A stretch of 9,968 bases of DNA, taken from an uncultured Actinoplanes sp. (GTDB lineage Bacteria > Actinomycetota > Actinomycetes > Mycobacteriales > Micromonosporaceae). A model generated the notes under the pieces. The model was not told the origin of the DNA. It saw nothing but the letters and a program-made list of their open reading frames with translations, and searched no databases. Below, piece after piece: positions 6,495-9,968 of the stretch. How positions within the stretch are numbered: position 1 is the first letter of the stretch; every line of letters begins with the position of its first letter. The DNA is taken from assembly GCA_934667465.1 (NCBI GenBank), contig CAKUMG010000132.1, positions 1 through 9,968 on the forward strand. The letters run 5' to 3'. Both the position numbers and the translations under genes were made by a program.

Positions 6495-7159
6495 CGCGCG
6501 CCCAGGATCGCCGCGTGCAGGCCGCCCTCGTCACGGACCGCGTCGTACATGTCGCCGGGGACCGCCCGGTGATCGCGGAGGCGGCGTAGTGCCGTGAGGT
6601 ACCAGCAGGCCAGCGCCGACGGTTCCTTGTCGAGCGCGAGGGCGAGTTTCTCGCCGGCGATCCGGTTCACGCCGGCGAGTGCCAGCGCCGCCTCGGCCCG
6701 GACCGCGGGTTCGGTCTGGTGCTTGTAGTGGTTCTGCACCCAGTCCACCAGCGGTGACTCCGTCAGCAGGCCCATGTCGCTGATGGCCCGGATCAGGCAG
6801 ATGCGCTGCCAGTTGCTGAGGTTCGCCCGGTCGATGACGTCGGTGATCACGCTGATCACCGCAGACCGGTCCACCGGGATCATGGCTTGCAGGTACAGCA
6901 GCGCGTACGGGGTGGTGGATCCGACGTACCTGACGATGTCCGCGATCTGCGGCAGGACGGAGCCGGCCTCCAGCACCGTGGCGTCGGCGAGCCGGAGCAG
7001 CGACCGCCGGATGGACCGGGTGCCGAGCCTGTCGATACCGCGCAGATCCGTCATGCCCTCCGGCACCGGCTCGCCGTCGGCCGACGCCACGAGCGAGCGT
7101 AGCGTTTCCAACGCCCACTGGGGATCGGTGTCACGGGCTCCTTCGGTGTAGTCGGCCAC
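6491..7159 (-). CDS. Alpha-helical (HEAT-like) repeat protein coupled to the HEPN gene; N-terminus apparently frameshifted
   Basis: 222 residues are open from a GTG at 7159. The protein is a series of amphipathic helices; EPAVRAEAALALAGVNR (150-166) resembles a HEAT or ARM repeat, and LEAGSVLPQIADIVRYVGS (63-81) and LSNWQRICLIRAISDMG (114-130) resemble the alpha-repeat region found after reverse-transcriptase domains in Abi/UG-type RTs. No polymerase motif is present here, so that link is a weak inference. The GTG has no ribosome site, and the same frame continues upstream to about 7230 with G or C in almost every third position (reading SLNFLSQVDDNPPTSGGNHD), so the true protein starts earlier. 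The best N-terminus is in another frame at 7225-7377 (separate entry). The gene may be split by a mutation, a sequencing error or a programmed -1 shift. It probably serves as partner, scaffold or sensor of the HEPN protein. Confidence 0.65.
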   Translation of the reverse strand: MADYTEGARDTDPQWALETLRSLVASADGEPVPEGMTDLRGIDRLGTRSIRRSLLRLADATVLEAGSVLPQIADIVRYVGSTTPYALLYLQAMIPVDRSAVISVITDVIDRANLSNWQRICLIRAISDMGLLTESPLVDWVQNHYKHQTEPAVRAEAALALAGVNRIAGEKLALALDKEPSALACWYLTALRRLRDHRAVPGDMYDAVRDEGGLHAAILGAR

Positions 7160-7224
7160 CAGGTCGACCGGGTCGTGGTTCCCGCCGGACGTAGGCGGGT
7201 TGTCGTCGACCTGGCTGAGGAAGT

Positions 7225-7377
7225 TCAGCGAGCGAAGGAAGCCGCGCCGGCACCCAGCTCGGCTGCTCCCGGTACATCCGGGATCAACATCTCCTGCGCC
7301 GAGGCTTCGGCGCGTACCGCTTCCTCGAGGTTGAGGCGCGAGAAGACATCGACCGGGATGCTCTGCATAACGGACAT
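7225..7377 (-). pseudogene. N-terminal part of the helical-repeat gene, separated by an apparent frameshift
   Basis: Fifty codons from ATG 7377 to TGA 7225, beginning MSVMQSIPVDVFSRLNLEE and ending GAGAASFAR. Composition and G/C-ending codons look coding. Where it stops, the frame of the downstream gene begins to look coding, so a missing base (or two extra) around 7225 would join them into one protein of about 295 residues. No good ribosome site precedes ATG 7377; an in-frame GTG at 7425 is also possible. It could instead be a separate small gene, such as an antitoxin. I do not recognise the sequence. Confidence 0.45.
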
Positions 7378-7720
7378 GAAATCACGGCGCCATGGGCTGA
7401 CACGGCCCGGCGGCTCGCGGCGCACGTGCCGGCACGATGAGCGTTCTGGCCACGATGATGTGCGGCCATGGCCCGGCTGGCGGGTGAGGTGTCGGCCGGA
7501 TCGATCGGGTCGCGCGCTCCGCGTTGCTCAGGCCGAGCAGACGGAAGATTGACGGCGCGGGCGGCGATGTGGAGATCGATCAGTGAGCCGTCAGCGGACA
7601 CCAGCCCGTGCTGCCGGTCAGATGGTGACCGGCAGCAGGCCATCTCGACGGAACTCCCCCGGATAAGGAGGAAGGCATCCGGAGGCCGACCCCCGATTCA
7701 CAGCGCGAGGTTCATCGACG
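7378..7720. other. Gene-poor stretch with hairpin and orphan ribosome-site-like sequence
   Basis: No convincing gene was found. A minus-strand reading frame (7284-7643, ATG at 7643 preceded by GGGGGAG) codes 119 residues, but its second half is a shadow of the 7225-7377 piece and the first half matches nothing I know. AAGGAGGA at 7665-7672 (plus strand) is a near-perfect Shine-Dalgarno not followed by a start codon; an ATC stands about where one might be. The hairpin at 7609-7637 is listed separately. The region looks like eroded coding DNA. Confidence 0.5.
7609..7637. repeat. Perfect 12-bp inverted repeat, 5-base loop
   Basis: TGCTGCCGGTCA (7609-7620), loop GATGG, TGACCGGCAGCA (7626-7637). 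The stem is long and GC-rich with no T run on either side. It could be a U-less actinobacterial terminator, for transcripts coming from the monooxygenase side, or an operator or element end. Confidence 0.6.
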
Positions 7721-7828
7721 CCCGGCTACGTCGTCTACGCGCACACGGTCAGCGATCGGTAAGCGTGGCACGACTACGCCGACTGGCGCACCGGCTCCGC
7801 CGGCGGGGTGCTCTCGCTGGTCGGCGGG
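7721..7828 (+). pseudogene. Degraded fragment of an enterochelin-esterase-like gene (3' end only)
   Basis: Positions 7766-7828 align without gaps to 5656-5718, the end of the intact esterase gene, with 53 of 63 bases identical by my count. In this frame it reads AWHDYADWRTGSAGGVLSLVGG against GWHDYVNWRTGFADGVLALFGK. Upstream in the same frame, PGYVVYAHTVSDR weakly matches RGYPVTYAEYDG and is followed by a TAA before the WHDY motif. Only the final 35 or so codons of a ~380-residue gene remain, so it cannot be functional. Its end is antisense to the tail of the monooxygenase. The 84% identity suggests an old paralogue or a foreign homologue rather than a recent copy. Confidence 0.75.
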
Positions 7829-8848
7829 CGGCCGAACCACCTGTCCAGGGCCTCGCTGAGCCCCTCGTCGTCGCCGCCGGATGAGACCCAGGCGACGTGG
7901 CCGTCGGGGCGGACCAGCATGGGTGGGCCGTCCGAGGAGAGGGAGTCCACGCGGGAGTCGGGGGCGTGGTTGAGCAGGGCGCCGCGGCCGGACGGGAGGG
8001 TGAGGCCGGGGACGAAGCGGCCGAGCTGCGGGTCGTCGCCGCCCAGGTCGTAGCGGGTGTCGAGGCCGGTGAGGATCTCGGCCAGGGCGAGGGTGCCGGC
8101 GGGGTGGGATGCGACCCGGGTGAGCAGGTCGGTGACCGGTTGCGGCAGGTCACCGAGGAGTGCCTGCGCGCGGGTGTTGGCCAGCACCCGGGCACCGGCG
8201 GCGTGCCGTTCGGTGTGGTAGCTGGTGAGCAGGACGGGCGGTGCCGTGCCGCGAACCGTTGCGGCCAGTTTCCAGCCCAGGTTGACGGCGTCGTCGAGGG
8301 CCACGTTGATGCCCGCCGAGCCGGCCGGTGGGTGGATGTGGGCCGCGTCGCCGGCCAGCACGACGTTGCCGCGGACGTAGTCGGTGGCCTGGCGGGCGGC
8401 GTCGCCGAAGCGGGTCAGCCAGCGCGGGGAGTGCAGGGCCACGGGGCGGCCGAGCGCCTGTTCCACGGCGGCGGACAGCAGGTCGGGGGTGACTTCGGTG
8501 TGGGGGTCGCCGGGGTCGGGGGCGACGATCCGCACGTGGCCGGGGCGCGGGATCACGAACACCGCGCCGCCGGGGCCGGTGCTGACGCCGTACGGGAGGA
8601 GGTCTGTTGTTTCGACGTCGCCGAGCAGCGAGAACCGGGTGGCGGCGGTCCCGGGGAACGCGATGCCCGCCTGTTTGCGTACCGTGCTCGAGCAGGTCGA
8701 GGGAGCGCGCGTTGAGCGTGAAGCTGCGGCAGTGATCCGGGCGCCGGGCGTCGCGCTCGATGACGACGGTGCCGACGCCGGCCAGCCGCAGCTCGCAGGC
8801 CAGCATCAGCCCGGCCGGTCCGGCGCCCACCACCAGTACCCCGGTCAT
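7774..8848 (-). pseudogene. FAD-dependent aromatic monooxygenase (PgaE-like), broken by internal deletion and frameshift
   Basis: From ATG 8848 the first frame gives MTGVLVVGAGPAGLMLACEL, a dinucleotide-binding fold with GAGPAG at 8-13, and continues to RSLDLLEH (residue 55). At about 8686-8690 the family match jumps to another frame with STVRKQAGIAFPG, followed by the second FAD motif GNVVLAGDAAHIHPPAGSAGIN, then VNLGWKL, a thioredoxin-like C-terminal domain with MLVRPDGHVAW, and LDRWFGRPPTS. In intact PgaE-like hydroxylases roughly 100 residues lie between the first two matches, including the first half of the FAD domain. So about 300 bases plus a frame are lost and the product should be inactive. 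A C-terminal piece starting at GTG or ATG around 8562 may still be translated. The last 13 or so residues run into the esterase scrap on the opposite strand. The start overlaps the PadR stop (ATGA), so PadR was probably its regulator. The former substrate was probably an aromatic polyketide or drug (inference). Confidence 0.85.
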
Positions 8849-9408
8849 GACGGCCAGCCCAGCGTGCCGTCCTGGATCTCCGCCACGGTCCGCCGGGTCC
8901 AGTCGAGCTCCGCCTCCAGGGCGTGCAGCGCGAACTCCCCCTCGATCATGAACAGTCGCGGGAGCTCTGCCGCCTCGGCCAGCACCTCCCGCATCCGCGC
9001 GGCCTGCCGCTCGAGATGGCCCGCCCGCTCGGTCAGGGCCTCCGCCGCACCCTGCGGTCCGAGCGCGCCCAGATAGGACACCGCCGCCAGGAACTTCGGA
9101 TGCTCCGCCGCGGGGACCCGGATCAGCTCGTCGATCCACCGCACGAACTCCGCCTGCCCCCGCTCGGTGGGCGCGTACACGGTCCGTTCGGGACGCTTGC
9201 CGTCCTTCACGATCGCCACCTGCTCGATCCACCCGTGCTTGGCGAGGCTCTCCACCGTGTCGTAGAGCGACCCGGAGTTGAGCCTGTAGTTGCTGTCCTT
9301 GCCACGTTCCCGCAGCGTGGACGCCATCTCGTACGGATGCATCGACTTCTCCTGCAGCAACCCGAGGATCGCGAGCGCCAGGGTGTTCGCCACTTTTCGT
9401 CGCGCCAC
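8845..9408 (-). CDS. PadR-family transcriptional regulator
   Basis: A 187-residue protein from the GTG at 9408, preceded by AGGAAG ten bases upstream; longer upstream extension is low-complexity and crosses the palindrome and repeat C. The N-terminal winged helix (about 8-85) has LAILGLLQEKSMHPYEMAS, LNSGSLYDTVESLAKHGWIE and the wing KRPERTVYAPTERG, all typical of PadR. The C-terminal part (about 86-187) is the long dimerisation helix domain of the Vir/C-terminal type. PadR proteins repress detoxification or efflux genes and are released by phenolic or drug ligands. It is coupled by ATGA to the monooxygenase pseudogene, its likely former target, and preceded by a perfect palindrome suggesting autoregulation. 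The regulator itself appears intact, while its target is broken. Confidence 0.92.
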   Translation of the reverse strand: MARRKVANTLALAILGLLQEKSMHPYEMASTLRERGKDSNYRLNSGSLYDTVESLAKHGWIEQVAIVKDGKRPERTVYAPTERGQAEFVRWIDELIRVPAAEHPKFLAAVSYLGALGPQGAAEALTERAGHLERQAARMREVLAEAAELPRLFMIEGEFALHALEAELDWTRRTVAEIQDGTLGWPS

Positions 9409-9426
9409 GTCATCACCGCTTCCTGT

Positions 9427-9442
9427 TAGTCGGTTCCGACTA
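9427..9442. promoter_or_regulatory. Perfect palindrome TAGTCGGTTCCGACTA, candidate PadR operator
   Basis: Two 7-base arms separated by TT, 19 bases upstream of the PadR start. Its size and place fit an autoregulatory operator. Binding is inferred from position. Confidence 0.6.
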
Positions 9443-9472
9443 CATGAGTGAGACGTCAGGTCCACAAGAGAT

Positions 9473-9604
9473 TCATCTCGTACGGGCTCGGGCACCGGCC
9501 CGGCGTCCCGCACGTTCCCGCCGCCGTGGTGGCCCGGCTCGCCTCGCGGTGTGGCCGCCGGGTAGGGGCCGCAGCGCGACCATCCGGGTTCGCCCGGGTG
9601 GTCA
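9473..9604 (+). repeat. Dispersed intergenic repeat, copy C (diverged)
   Basis: It matches copies A and B at both ends (TCATCTCGTACGGG and CGCCCGGGTGGTCA) and in the core GCAGCGCGACCATCC, with nearly the same length (132 bp), but the central stem is reduced to about four pairs. Unlike A and B it does not start at a stop codon; it lies between the PadR promoter and the start of the last gene, in the same orientation as copy B. Confidence 0.75.
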
Positions 9605-9634
9605 CCGGTGTGCGGGGGCCGCGACAATGGCGGC

Positions 9635-9968
9635 GTGCCGGAGCTGGAGTGGGGCGAGGTCCGGGAGTGGTTCGATCCCGTGGGCAACGGCAGCGCGCCC
9701 GACGTCGTGGTCGAGGGCACCACACTGGACGACTGGCGTGAGCTGCTGGCGCTGGTCCGGGAGTCGGGCTGGCGCGCCGAGTACGAGGTGGACGGGGAGC
9801 GGTTCGCCGTCCCGGGCACGGCTGCGGAGCTGTTCGTGGCCGACGGGCTGCGGTCGTTGTGGGTGTGGCCGCTGCCGGACCTCGAGCTGATCGTGCGGGT
9901 GTGGGCGCCCGAGCTGATCCTCGGCGACGTGAGCCTGCACGAGTTGCAGGGGCAGGAGCGGCTCGACG
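9635..9968 (+). CDS. Hypothetical protein (partial, 3' end outside window)
   Basis: An open frame from GTG 9635 through the right edge, 111 codons without stop and with strong G/C third-position bias. It begins MPELEWGEVREWFDP and is acidic and tryptophan-rich, with alternating strand and helix character (LDDWRELLALVRESGWRAEY, residues 31-50). There are no membrane segments, signal peptide or recognised motif. It starts 30 bp after repeat copy C. I do not recognise the family, and the missing C-terminus could change that. Confidence 0.7.
   Translation, partial: MPELEWGEVREWFDPVGNGSAPDVVVEGTTLDDWRELLALVRESGWRAEYEVDGERFAVPGTAAELFVADGLRSLWVWPLPDLELIVRVWAPELILGDVSLHELQGQERLD

Noticed and set aside
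7468..7884. A 138-codon plus-strand open frame
   Set aside because: Arginine-rich out-of-frame reading through the gene-poor stretch, the esterase scrap and antisense monooxygenase; no family match.
8150..9232. A 360-codon minus-strand open frame covering the start of the monooxygenase
   Set aside because: Only its middle (from ATG 8848 to about 8690) is genuine coding sequence; the first part is an out-of-frame reading of PadR and the last part an out-of-frame reading of the monooxygenase.
8845..9819. PadR protein extended to 324 residues
   Set aside because: The extra N-terminus is low-complexity, crosses repeat copy C and the palindrome, and is antisense to the last gene; the PadR domain starts at GTG 9408.
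1..9968. CRISPR array, tRNA, rRNA or tmRNA gene
   Set aside because: No regularly spaced short repeats, cloverleaf ending CCA, ribosomal RNA signature or tmRNA tag sequence was recognised by eye; weak structures could be missed without a covariance-model scan.

Overview
The window looks like the chromosome of a high-GC actinobacterium. Codons end almost always in G or C, GTG starts are common, and the families present fit (a W-x-G type secretion-associated protein, SmpB, TetR and PadR regulators, a CNNM/CorC-type 'hemolysin', a PgaE-like FAD monooxygenase). A Micromonosporaceae or Actinoplanes-like host is my guess from overall flavour, not a demonstrated assignment.

Left part (1-3964). A minus-strand gene runs off the left edge and encodes a long protein with a W-x-G motif, suggestive of type VII secretion substrates. 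Next comes copy A of a 133-bp repeat, then a small five-helix membrane protein on the minus strand, divergent from a TetR regulator, with a dyad between them. The TetR gene runs convergently into a CNNM/CorC-family membrane protein and overlaps it by 62 bp. An ABM-type monooxygenase lies upstream of that.

Middle (3965-5873). smpB, apparently starting with CTG, is followed 21 bp later by an enterochelin-esterase-family hydrolase. Repeat copy B begins at the esterase stop codon.

Accessory part (5874-8848). A minus-strand pair joined by an ATGA overlap encodes an alpha-helical repeat protein and a HEPN-domain protein with an R-N-x3-H motif, an arrangement suggestive of an abortive-infection or toxin module. 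The upstream gene is split by an apparent frameshift near 7225. Upstream of it lie about 340 bp without a convincing gene, a perfect 12-bp hairpin and an 84%-identical scrap of the esterase 3' end. This scrap is antisense to the tail of a FAD monooxygenase that is itself broken by an internal deletion plus frameshift. The interval looks like decaying, rearranged DNA.

Right part (8845-9968). A PadR regulator is translationally coupled (ATGA) to the broken monooxygenase and is preceded by a perfect 7-2-7 palindrome. Repeat copy C follows, then a plus-strand gene of unknown function that runs off the right edge.

The main points of interest are the repeat family whose copies supply host stop codons, the HEPN/helical-repeat pair with its frameshift, and the two linked decay events at 7721-8848.
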